5,065 nucleotides of DNA from Oscillospiraceae bacterium (GTDB taxonomy: Bacteria; Bacillota; Clostridia; Oscillospirales; Oscillospiraceae). Shown one piece after another: positions 1-5,034 of this stretch (positions are counted from its first letter, which is position 1; each line of letters opens with the position of its first letter). The position numbers and the translations under genes are program-made. Under the pieces are notes generated by a model. It was not told the DNA's origin and did not search any database. It saw only the letters and a list, made by a program, of their open reading frames with translations. The stretch covers positions 1-5,065 of the forward strand of contig JAJBVW010000144.1 of assembly GCA_020866945.1 (NCBI GenBank), read 5' to 3'.

Positions 1-320
1 TTCTGAAGTCCGACTATCAGTTCAAGGGGCCGCTGACGGAAAATTACGTCCTCCAGCAGCTGCGGGGCCAGTTTGAGATTGCGCCCCGGTATTATGCCGG
101 CAAGGGCCGGGAGATAGATTTTGTCCTCCAGCACGGCACGGAGATTATCCCCGTGGAGGTCAAGGGGGGCGAGGATAAATCGGCCCCGTCCTTCAAGCGG
201 TATATTGCGGAGAGCAATCCCAAATATGCCATCCGCTTTTCCCGCCGGGGCTACCGGCAGGACGGACGGATACTGAATCTCCCGCTGTATCTCGCGGGGA
301 AAACCAAGGAGTTTCTATAG
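1..320 (+). CDS. DUF4143-type protein, C-terminal end of a probable AAA+ ATPase (5' truncated by the window)
   Basis: Only the last 105 codons are present, read from base 3 to a TAG stop at 318-320; the start lies outside the window. The fragment shows the PD-(D/E)XK-like pattern typical of DUF4143. Counting from the first visible codon, there is E13 in LTENYV, then D39 in GREIDFVLQ, and E52-x-K54 in IIPVEVKGG, followed by a SFKRYIAE helix. Proteins with this tail are usually about 400 residues long, with an N-terminal P-loop ATPase domain (AAA_14 type). They are common and often mobile or accessory genes of unclear function in Clostridia. The ATPase half cannot be seen, so the full architecture is inferred from the family. 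The nuclease-like residues are intact, but activity is unproven for most members. A long hairpin lies just after the stop, and the next gene starts 66 bp downstream. Confidence 0.8.
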   Translation, partial: LKSDYQFKGPLTENYVLQQLRGQFEIAPRYYAGKGREIDFVLQHGTEIIPVEVKGGEDKSAPSFKRYIAESNPKYAIRFSRRGYRQDGRILNLPLYLAGKTKEFL

Positions 321-321
321 G

Positions 322-365
322 AACCTGTATTCACGGACGGCATTGTCCGCCGGTGAATGCAGGTT
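322..365 (+). other. Long hairpin between the DUF4143 gene and the peptidase gene
   Basis: AACCTGTATTCAC (322-334) pairs with GTGAATGCAGGTT (353-365) over 13 consecutive positions, with a single T-G wobble (328/359). The 18-nt loop can form a further 4-bp helix, either GGAC/GTCC (335-338 with 345-348) or CGGC/GCCG (338-341 with 349-352). The 3' arm is followed by an A-run and then directly by the Shine-Dalgarno site of the peptidase gene at 371-377. There is no T-run on either strand in the right place, so it is not a classical intrinsic terminator. It may protect the 3' end of the upstream mRNA or affect translation of the downstream gene. Confidence 0.7.
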
Positions 366-386
366 AAAAAAAGGAGGAATAGTATC

Positions 387-1442
387 ATGTCTCGTGTGGA
401 GGCGATTCGGGGGCGGTTGGGGCTGCCTTTGCTGCTGACTGACCCGGTCAGCGTGCGGTATGCTTCGGGGTTCGCGTTTACGGACGGGGCCGTGCTTATC
501 GGGCCGGAGCGGGCCTGGCTTATCACGGATTCCCGCTATGCGGAGGCAGCGGCGCAGGCCGTGACGGATATGGAGATTCTGGTCACGGGCGCGGGCCGGA
601 CGGTGAACGCCATCGTCAAAGATCTCGCGGCGGAAAACCGCTTCGCGCAGGTGCTGGCGGAGGGCGACCGGGTGAGCCATGACGGATGGAAAAATCTGGA
701 AAACGCGCTGGGCGTCACGCTCGTTCCGGCGGGGACGCTGCTTGCGGAGCTGCGCGCCTGCAAGGACGAGGCGGAGGTGAACGCCATCCTGGCGGCGCAG
801 GCTATCGCGGAAAAGGCGCTGGACGCGGTGCTGGGCCTTCTGCGCCCCGGCATGACGGAGCAGGAGGCGGCGGCGGAGCTTGTGTACCATATGTATAAAT
901 ACGGCAGCGAGGCCAACTCCTTTGACCCCATCGTCGTCTCCGGGCCCCGCACCAGTATGCCCCACGGGGTTCCCAGCGGCCGGGTGATGCAGGCGGGGGA
1001 CTTCGTGACCATGGACTTCGGGGCCGTATATAACGGCTACTGCTCGGATATGACCCGCACCGTGGCGCTTGGCGGCGCGACGGACGAGATGCGGCGCGTA
1101 TACGACACGGTTTTGCAGGCGCAGCTTGCGGGCATTGCCGCCGCGAGACCGGGCGTGACGGGCCGGGCGATAGACGCCGCCGCGCGGGACGTTATCGCCG
1201 CGGCGGGCTATGGGGAATGCTTCGGCCACAGCTTCGGCCACAGCCTCGGGCTGGAGATTCACGAAAGCCCCAACGCAAGCCCCTCCAACAACGCCCCGAT
1301 GCCGGAGGGGGCGGTCATCTCCGCCGAGCCGGGCATTTATATCCCCGGCAAATTCGGCGTGCGGATAGAGGATATGCTCTGGCTGCGGGACGGCGGCGCG
1401 CGGAATCTGACCACGGCGGCGAAGGATTTGATTATCCTATAA
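387..1442 (+). CDS. M24 family metallopeptidase, Xaa-Pro aminopeptidase type (YqhT-like)
   Basis: This 351-residue protein is predicted to be a cytoplasmic dinuclear-metal aminopeptidase that removes an N-terminal residue preceding proline. Residues 1 to about 125 form the creatinase N-terminal domain (e.g. SVRYASGF, WLITDSRYAE). The rest is the pita-bread catalytic domain. All five metal ligands are visible: D210 (TMDFG), D221 (CSDMTRT), H285 (FGHSLGLEIHE), E314 (SAEPGIY) and E328 (VRIEDM). The accessory histidines H193 (MPHGVPS) and H292 (EIHE) are also present. Length matches Bacillus YqhT (about 353). The start at 387 is chosen because AAGGAGG (371-377) lies 9 nt upstream. The in-frame ATG at 357 would translate through that site and sits inside the hairpin stem. 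efp follows 94 bp later, as in other Firmicutes, where yqhT precedes efp. Exact substrate (Xaa-Pro, or dipeptides as in prolidases) cannot be fixed from sequence. Confidence 0.93.
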   Translation: MSRVEAIRGRLGLPLLLTDPVSVRYASGFAFTDGAVLIGPERAWLITDSRYAEAAAQAVTDMEILVTGAGRTVNAIVKDLAAENRFAQVLAEGDRVSHDGWKNLENALGVTLVPAGTLLAELRACKDEAEVNAILAAQAIAEKALDAVLGLLRPGMTEQEAAAELVYHMYKYGSEANSFDPIVVSGPRTSMPHGVPSGRVMQAGDFVTMDFGAVYNGYCSDMTRTVALGGATDEMRRVYDTVLQAQLAGIAAARPGVTGRAIDAAARDVIAAAGYGECFGHSFGHSLGLEIHESPNASPSNNAPMPEGAVISAEPGIYIPGKFGVRIEDMLWLRDGGARNLTTAAKDLIIL

Positions 1443-1465
1443 AAATGCAAGTTCCAAGAAAGGAC

Positions 1466-1494
1466 TTGCCAAAGCTAAAAATATATAGTAAAAT
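1466..1494 (+). promoter_or_regulatory. Sigma-A-type promoter of efp
   Basis: TTGCCA (1466-1471) and TAAAAT (1489-1494) are separated by exactly 17 bp, each matching 5 of 6 consensus bases, in an AT-rich stretch of an otherwise GC-rich region. Transcription would begin near 1501, giving a leader of about 36 nt that contains the efp Shine-Dalgarno site. An imperfect inverted repeat (GCAAGTTCC at 1447-1455 against GGACTTGC at 1462-1469, one bulged T) overlaps the -35 element. It has no following T-run, so it is not a terminator. Confidence 0.7.
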
Positions 1495-1536
1495 GACGGA
1501 TGGGAAAAAACCATTCAAATATGGAGGAAATAAACA

Positions 1537-2103
1537 ATGCCTATTTCTGCAGGAGATTTTAGAAACGGTGTAACCTTTGAGATGGACGGCCAGGTGATGC
1601 AGGTCGTGGAGTTCCAGCACGTCAAGCCCGGCAAGGGCGCGGCCTTCGTCCGCACCAAGATGAAAAACGTCATCACCGGCGCGGTGGTGGAGACCTCTTT
1701 CAACCCCACCGCCAAGTTCGAGACCGCTTATGTCGAGCGGAAGAACATGGAATACAGCTATAACGACGGCGACCTGTATTATTTCATGGACGGGGAGACC
1801 TATGAGCTGCTGCCTGTGGACAAGTCCAAGCTCTCGGACAGCTTCCGCTTCGTGAAGGAGAATGAGGTCTGCACTGTCAGCTCCTACAAGGGCAACGTCT
1901 TTAACGTAGAGGCCCCGAACTTCGTCGTGCTGGAAATCACGGAGACCGACCCGGGCTTCGCCGGCAACACCGCCACGAACGCCACCAAGCCCGCCACCGT
2001 GGAGACCGGCGCGGAGGTCAAGGTGCCTCTGTTCATCGAGCCGGGCGAGCGCATCGAGATAGACACCCGCACCGGGGAATACCTGGGCCGGGCCAAGGGC
2101 TGA
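1537..2103 (+). CDS. efp: Translation elongation factor P
   Basis: EF-P binds between the ribosomal P and E sites and rescues ribosomes stalled on consecutive prolines. The 188-residue length and the three-domain layout fit the family: a KOW-like domain I (about 1-65), an OB domain II (about 66-128) and a second OB domain III (about 129-188). Domain I carries the acceptor loop HVKPGKGAAF, with the modifiable lysine at K33 (equivalent to E. coli K34 and B. subtilis K32). Because it is lysine, not arginine, a lysine-type or absent modification is expected, not rhamnosylation. The C-terminal EF-P signature is present from about K151 to R185 (KPATVETGAEVKVPLF then DTRTGEYLGR). ATG 1537 has GGAGG at 1523-1527 with 9-nt spacing. 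It has its own promoter and probably continues into the zinc-ribbon gene 25 bp downstream. No EF-P modification enzyme is encoded in this window. Confidence 0.97.
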   Translation: MPISAGDFRNGVTFEMDGQVMQVVEFQHVKPGKGAAFVRTKMKNVITGAVVETSFNPTAKFETAYVERKNMEYSYNDGDLYYFMDGETYELLPVDKSKLSDSFRFVKENEVCTVSSYKGNVFNVEAPNFVVLEITETDPGFAGNTATNATKPATVETGAEVKVPLFIEPGERIEIDTRTGEYLGRAKG

Positions 2104-2128
2104 GTCGTTTATACCTGGGGAGGCTTAT

Positions 2129-2542
2129 ATGACCACTGCTGAAAAAGTCGCGTATCTGAAGGGCCTGGCCGACGGCTATGGCATCGACCCCGCCGAGAAG
2201 GAGGGGAAGATCCTCTCCTCCATCCTGGATATTTTGGAGGATCTGGCCCTGGACGTGGAAGACCTTGAGGACGAGGTCGCGGAGCTGGAAGAAGGCCTGG
2301 ACGCCGTCAGCGAGGATCTGGCGGACGTAGAGGACGAGGTATATGCCGACATGGACGACGAGTATGACGACGAGGAAGAGGACGACGGCCCGCTGTTTTA
2401 TGAGGTCGAATGCCCCGTCTGCGGGGAGGTCATCTCTCTGGACGAGGACGCGATTGAAAACCCCAATATCGAATGCCCCGCCTGCGGCGCGGCACTTCTC
2501 CTGACCGGCGAGGAAGAGGAAGAGGAAAACGACGGAGAATAA
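2129..2542 (+). CDS. Acidic zinc-ribbon protein with CD1247-like N-terminal domain
   Basis: This 137-residue protein resembles the clostridial family annotated as CD1247 N-terminal domain-containing protein; its molecular function is not known. Residues 1-40 (AEKVAYLKGLADGYGID... SSILDILEDL) form the conserved N-terminal helical part. Residues 40-75 are a likely coiled coil rich in D/E/L (VEDLEDEVAELEEGL). Residues 77-86 are almost purely acidic. Residues 93-120 carry a zinc ribbon with Cys pairs C95/C98 (CPVCGE) and C116/C119 (CPACGA). The tail (128-137) is acidic again. By count, 51 of 137 residues are Asp/Glu against 4 Lys and no Arg. ATG 2129 follows GGGGAGG at 2117-2123. It lies 25 bp after efp with no visible promoter or terminator between, so cotranscription is likely. 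The extreme charge could mean it binds basic partners such as ribosomal proteins or polymerase, but that is speculation. Confidence 0.85.
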   Translation: MTTAEKVAYLKGLADGYGIDPAEKEGKILSSILDILEDLALDVEDLEDEVAELEEGLDAVSEDLADVEDEVYADMDDEYDDEEEDDGPLFYEVECPVCGEVISLDEDAIENPNIECPACGAALLLTGEEEEEENDGE

Positions 2543-2575
2543 GACCCGTCAAAAAATAAAAGGAGTAAATTCACT

Positions 2576-3160
2576 ATGGGCAAGGCACAAGAATTATTTG
2601 ACCAGGCCACGCGTTTTTATGACAATTCCATCAAGCTGGTCAAGCTGATGGACGAAACCTTTCAGAAGGTCGCATTCAAGAATGACCCCAACAGCCAGTA
2701 TGATACCAAGATCACTCTGGCGCAGTTTGACTGGATCCTCCAGGCGGTGCTGCTGAACCAGGCGCTGAGCGATGGGAATTTTGACCGGCTGGAGCGTCAG
2801 TTTGTGGACAAGATCACCGATTACGGCGACCTGCTCCTTTACATCAAGAACAAGACCAATGGAGAGCTGGAATTGTCCTGGGACGATATTGCGAACCTGA
2901 ACACCTCCACCCAGCAGAAGCTGATGGAGATTATCCCCCCGCTACTGGACGAGAGCTGCGACAGCTTTGTGAAGCCGCTGGCGCTGGTGGACAAGGCCAC
3001 CGATACCTTTGACGAACTGGAGCATCTGACTGACAACATTGCACAGATTTGTGTCTGCCTGGCCCAGGTGGATGGCAAGATGGAGGAGCGCGAGGCCGAG
3101 GCCGCCGGAGAGATGGTCAGCAGCCTGCTTCATGCCCGCTGGAGCCGTTATCTAAAATAA
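2576..3160 (+). CDS. Helical protein with two TerB-like motifs, function unknown
   Basis: The 194-residue product is predicted to be all-helical and soluble, with no signal peptide or membrane segment. Two segments resemble the core of TerB-like folds, an Ala-rich helix followed by a D-G turn and a Glu-rich helix. One is at about 54-80 (LLNQALSDGNFDRLERQF) and the other at about 156-185 (CVCLAQVDGKMEEREAEA). This suggests a duplicated or two-lobed TerB-like domain. TerB-type domains are thought to bind metal ions near membranes, but members vary and no tellurite-resistance genes are nearby. AGGAG at 2561-2565 gives 10-nt spacing to ATG 2576. It starts 33 bp after the zinc-ribbon gene, apparently in the same transcript, and is followed 26 bp later by a strong terminator, so it is the last gene of the block. 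Family assignment by eye is tentative. Confidence 0.78.
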   Translation: MGKAQELFDQATRFYDNSIKLVKLMDETFQKVAFKNDPNSQYDTKITLAQFDWILQAVLLNQALSDGNFDRLERQFVDKITDYGDLLLYIKNKTNGELELSWDDIANLNTSTQQKLMEIIPPLLDESCDSFVKPLALVDKATDTFDELEHLTDNIAQICVCLAQVDGKMEEREAEAAGEMVSSLLHARWSRYLK

Positions 3161-3186
3161 TTTTCCCGGCCTTTTGACCGGATGAC

Positions 3187-3222
3187 AAAAACAGACCTGA
3201 CGTGTGTCGGGTCTGTTTTTTT
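3187..3222. terminator. Bidirectional intrinsic terminator
   Basis: AAAAACAGACCTGAC (3187-3201) pairs with GTCGGGTCTGTTTTT (3206-3220) around a GTGT loop, 15 bp with a single T-G wobble. On the plus strand the stem ends in seven T (3216-3222). On the minus strand the complementary A-run at 3187-3191 gives five T. It therefore ends the efp-side transcript and also that of the convergent antitoxin gene, whose stop is at 3256. Confidence 0.93.
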
Positions 3223-3255
3223 GTTGGGGGGCTTAAATCAGACGTCTGGCGATAT

Positions 3256-3519
3256 TCAGATGCCATACTTCTCCCGAATGCCGTCAATCGCAGCGTCGCC
3301 GTCTATCATGCGCCCGGCCTTCACATCCGCCAGACCCTCCAGCAGCGCCTGTGCCTCGTACATCTTCCGCATGGTGCGCTCGTAGTAGTCGATGTCCATC
3401 ACGACCAAGCGGCCATATCCGGTCTTCGTCACATAAACAGGCCCGTTTTCCTCCGCGCACCTGCGCTCGATTTCCGCGGTGTTCTTCAAATCTCGCATTG
3501 GAATGATCTGCATGGTCAT
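3256..3519 (-). CDS. Phd/YefM-family antitoxin, no adjacent toxin gene
   Basis: The 87-residue product matches the Phd/YefM antitoxin family. These proteins bind operator DNA through their N-terminal half and neutralise a toxin (often RelE/ParE or Doc type) through a flexible C-terminal half. Visible family features are the start QIIPMRDLKNTAEIERRC, the β-hairpin GPVYVTKTGYGRLVVMDIDYYER (about 26-48), and a charged C-terminal part ending GDAAIDGIREKYGI. Nothing looks truncated. The Shine-Dalgarno GGAGG (3527-3523) is only 3 nt from the ATG at 3519 but 9 nt from the Met codon at 3513, so the true start may be residue 3 (85 aa). No toxin is encoded on either side: downstream there is only a 33-bp gap to the terminator, and upstream about 200 bp is non-coding. 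It is either an orphan antitoxin or a stand-alone regulator. Its promoter and a candidate operator lie just upstream. Confidence 0.88.
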   Translation of the reverse strand: MTMQIIPMRDLKNTAEIERRCAEENGPVYVTKTGYGRLVVMDIDYYERTMRKMYEAQALLEGLADVKAGRMIDGDAAIDGIREKYGI

Positions 3520-3541
3520 AACCCTCCCTGATTTGTGGTCT

Positions 3542-3573
3542 TGTGGCTATCTTATAACCTAAATTGAGCCACA
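3542..3573. promoter_or_regulatory. Inverted repeat around the -10 element, candidate antitoxin operator
   Basis: TGTGGCT (3542-3548) and AGCCACA (3567-3573) form a perfect 7-bp inverted repeat with an 18-bp AT-rich spacer. The arms lie on either side of the antitoxin -10 element: one covers the start-site region and the other the spacer next to the -35. Phd/YefM antitoxins generally repress their own promoter through palindromic operators, so this is the natural candidate site. Binding is inferred, not shown. Confidence 0.55.
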
Positions 3574-3579
3574 GTTCAA
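3551..3579 (-). promoter_or_regulatory. Promoter of the antitoxin gene
   Basis: On the minus strand, TTGAAC (3579-3574, 4 of 6 consensus bases) and TATAAG (3556-3551, 5 of 6) are separated by 17 bp. Transcription would start near 3544, leaving a leader of about 25 nt with the GGAGG site of the antitoxin gene. The spacing, orientation and distance to the gene all fit. Confidence 0.7.
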
Positions 3580-3675
3580 GGACTGATAACGCTTATAGCG
3601 GAATTGTCCGGGGCCGGCTTGCTGATTCTTTGCTGTTTTTTTACGCGCGCGTGGTTTTCCGCGCTGGCAATGGCC

Positions 3676-3684
3676 TGCTATAAT
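3676..3684 (+). promoter_or_regulatory. Extended -10 promoter of the flavoprotein operon
   Basis: TGC directly precedes a perfect TATAAT (3679-3684), forming an extended -10 element. At 17-18 bp upstream there is only a weak -35 (TTTCCG or TTTTCC, around 3655-3661), which extended -10 promoters tolerate. Transcription would start near 3691, about 26 nt before the ATG at 3717. Confidence 0.65.
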
Positions 3685-3716
3685 GGCTGTATCCTGAGAG
3701 AAAGTGAGCTGTCTCT

Positions 3717-4205
3717 ATGAGGACAACCATCTGTGACCTGGACAGACAATATGAGCCGCTGCTCCGGCGGGGCTGCGACGCGCTGATTTGGGCGGACGGG
3801 CGATATGCCCCCTGCCAGGGGTGCTTCAGGTGCTGGACGGCGCACCCAGCGGAATGCTTTATGAAGGACGAACTGCGGCGGGTATGCCGTGTGGTGGGCC
3901 AGGCCAATACCCTTACCATCATCACCGAAAACCTCTACGGCGGCTACAGCCCGGCGGTAAAAAACGTGCTTGACCGAAGCATTGGGCTTTCCACGCCGCT
4001 GTCCGCCTATCGCGGCGGGCAGATGCACCATACCCTGCGCTACGGCAGGCACGACCTGCTGCGGGTCGTGGTTTACGGGGAGATAACCCCGCGGGAGCGG
4101 GACGCCTTTTCCTGCATGGCGGAAAGAAACGCCCTCAACTATGGCTATGAAAATTATCAAATCGTCTTCCTGCGGCACCCTGACGAGCTGGAGGGTCTGC
4201 TGTGA
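3717..4205 (+). CDS. Small flavodoxin-fold protein with a four-cysteine cluster (iron-sulfur flavoprotein-like)
   Basis: The 162-residue product resembles NADPH-dependent FMN reductase/flavodoxin-like proteins. Its cysteines C33, C36, C39 and C47 (APCQGCFRCW... AEC) follow a CX2CX2CX7C pattern, as in the compact [4Fe-4S] motif of iron-sulfur flavoproteins. It continues with KDELRRV, a strand LTIITENLYGGYS and helix AVKNVLDRSI, the usual position of the flavin-side loop. The expected N-terminal phosphate-binding loop (S-P-R-x-x-G-N type) is missing: MRTTICDL runs straight into a helix. An in-frame TGA at 3705-3707 rules out a longer start. The Shine-Dalgarno is weak (around 3703-3708, AGTGAG). 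The next gene overlaps its stop by 4 bp. Cytoplasmic location is expected, since there is no signal peptide. It may bind FMN poorly alone or need its partner; whether the cysteines hold a cluster is inferred. Confidence 0.8.
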   Translation: MRTTICDLDRQYEPLLRRGCDALIWADGRYAPCQGCFRCWTAHPAECFMKDELRRVCRVVGQANTLTIITENLYGGYSPAVKNVLDRSIGLSTPLSAYRGGQMHHTLRYGRHDLLRVVVYGEITPRERDAFSCMAERNALNYGYENYQIVFLRHPDELEGLL

Positions 4206-4945
4206 AAACACTTCTGATTAACGCCAGCCCCAAGAAACGGGGCGGCGCCTCGTCCTACTTCCTCGGCCTGGCGCGTTTCTTTATAAGCGGGGACAAGGAA
4301 ACGGAACGGCTCCGGGGAAAGGGGGATCATCAGCGCATCCTCCAAAAGCTGCCCGGCGCTGACACGGTGATATTTTTCCTGCCCCTGTATGTGGACAGCG
4401 CGCCGTCCCATGTCCTCGCCTTTTTGCGGGAGATGGAGGGCTTTTGCCTGGACAATGACGTGCGCCTGCATATATATTGCGTCGCGAACAACGGCTTCAT
4501 TGAGGGCCGGCAAAACCAGCCGCTTATGCAGCTGTTTCAGAATTTCTGCGCGAAAAGCCGCCTCGACTGGCGGGGCGGCCTTGGAATCGGCGGCGGCGTT
4601 ATGCTGAACGTCACGAGGATCCTTTTTCTGGTAAATGCGGCTGTGCTGCTCCTGTCCATGGCGCTGAGCGGCCTCACCGGCGGAACTTTTTTGCCGCCGG
4701 ATGCCCTGCGCAGCTTTGCCGTCATTAGGCTTCTGCTGCTCTTTCTGAACGCCGGGGCGCTGTTTCACATTTTTAGCATGAGCCGCGCCGTCAGCCGCGG
4801 CGGGAACCGCCCCTTTGGAGAGCGGTACACCAGGATCATGCTGCCGTCGTTTGTATTTATCCTGTTCGCGGACGCCTTCTTCGCCGTCATCTCCCTGTTC
4901 TCCGGCGGGATTTTTCGGGGGTGGCTCGCAGGGAAGAAGTTATGA
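4202..4945 (+). CDS. Flavodoxin-fold NAD(P)H reductase-like protein with three C-terminal membrane segments
   Basis: The 247-residue product starts with a flavodoxin-like half. β1 and phosphate loop are KTLLINASPKKRGGASS (2-18), followed by GADTVIFFLPLYVDSAPSHVL (52-72) as the next core strand and flavin-side loop, and GGLGIGGG (125-132). The C-terminal half is hydrophobic, with likely membrane helices at about 136-157, 171-192 and 212-236. The protein would sit in the cytoplasmic membrane with its flavin domain inside the cell. It starts at GTG 4202, within the GTGA overlap with the preceding stop. GGAGG at 4190-4194, 7 nt upstream, supports this start and translational coupling. Compared with ordinary FMN reductases the segment between β1 and β3 is short. 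The natural partner is the cysteine-cluster flavoprotein upstream. Substrate and electron donor are unknown. Confidence 0.8.
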   Translation: MKTLLINASPKKRGGASSYFLGLARFFISGDKETERLRGKGDHQRILQKLPGADTVIFFLPLYVDSAPSHVLAFLREMEGFCLDNDVRLHIYCVANNGFIEGRQNQPLMQLFQNFCAKSRLDWRGGLGIGGGVMLNVTRILFLVNAAVLLLSMALSGLTGGTFLPPDALRSFAVIRLLLLFLNAGALFHIFSMSRAVSRGGNRPFGERYTRIMLPSFVFILFADAFFAVISLFSGGIFRGWLAGKKL

Positions 4946-4974
4946 TGAATGCGTTGGGAGTGGCGTCTAAATTG

Positions 4975-5029
4975 GTGCCGGTTACGGGGGAAACCGCGCT
5001 CTCCGGTAGTGCCGGTTACGGGGGAAACC
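4975..5029. repeat. 21-bp direct repeat, two copies at a 34-bp period
   Basis: Two identical 21-bp copies lie at 4975-4995 and 5009-5029, with the shared core GCCGGTTACGGGGGAAACC, separated by 13 bp. Each contains a short inverted repeat (GGTT...AACC). TCTCC follows both copies, 5 nt after the first and directly after the second, so the repeated unit may be longer with a small indel. This is the non-coding tail after the flavoprotein operon. It is probably part of a dispersed intergenic repeat, but only two copies are visible. Confidence 0.8.
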
Positions 5030-5034
5030 TCTCC

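Noticed and set aside
357..386. Upstream in-frame ATG giving the peptidase 10 more residues
   Set aside because: It would place the Shine-Dalgarno site inside the coding region, adds an MQVKKRRNSI extension absent from the family, and has no ribosome binding site of its own.
315..1262. Open frame of 315 codons on the minus strand opposite the M24 peptidase gene
   Set aside because: It lies almost entirely antisense to a well-supported gene, its product is Arg/His/Pro-rich low-complexity sequence typical of GC-rich shadow frames, and it matches no family I recognise.
1447..1469. Inverted repeat after the peptidase gene as an intrinsic terminator
   Set aside because: The stem is short with a bulge and is followed by CAAAGC, not by a T-run.
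1500..1524. Switch-like pairing of CCAT with two ATGG segments in the efp leader
   Set aside because: The pairings are only 4 bp and would be expected by chance in a leader of this size.
3166..3181. CCGG...CCGG hairpin just before the terminator
   Set aside because: It has only 4 bp and is explained better as flanking sequence of the strong terminator at 3187-3222.
3182..3531. Plus-strand frames across the antitoxin region
   Set aside because: They begin within the terminator and run antisense to the antitoxin gene, with no ribosome binding site and no family resemblance.
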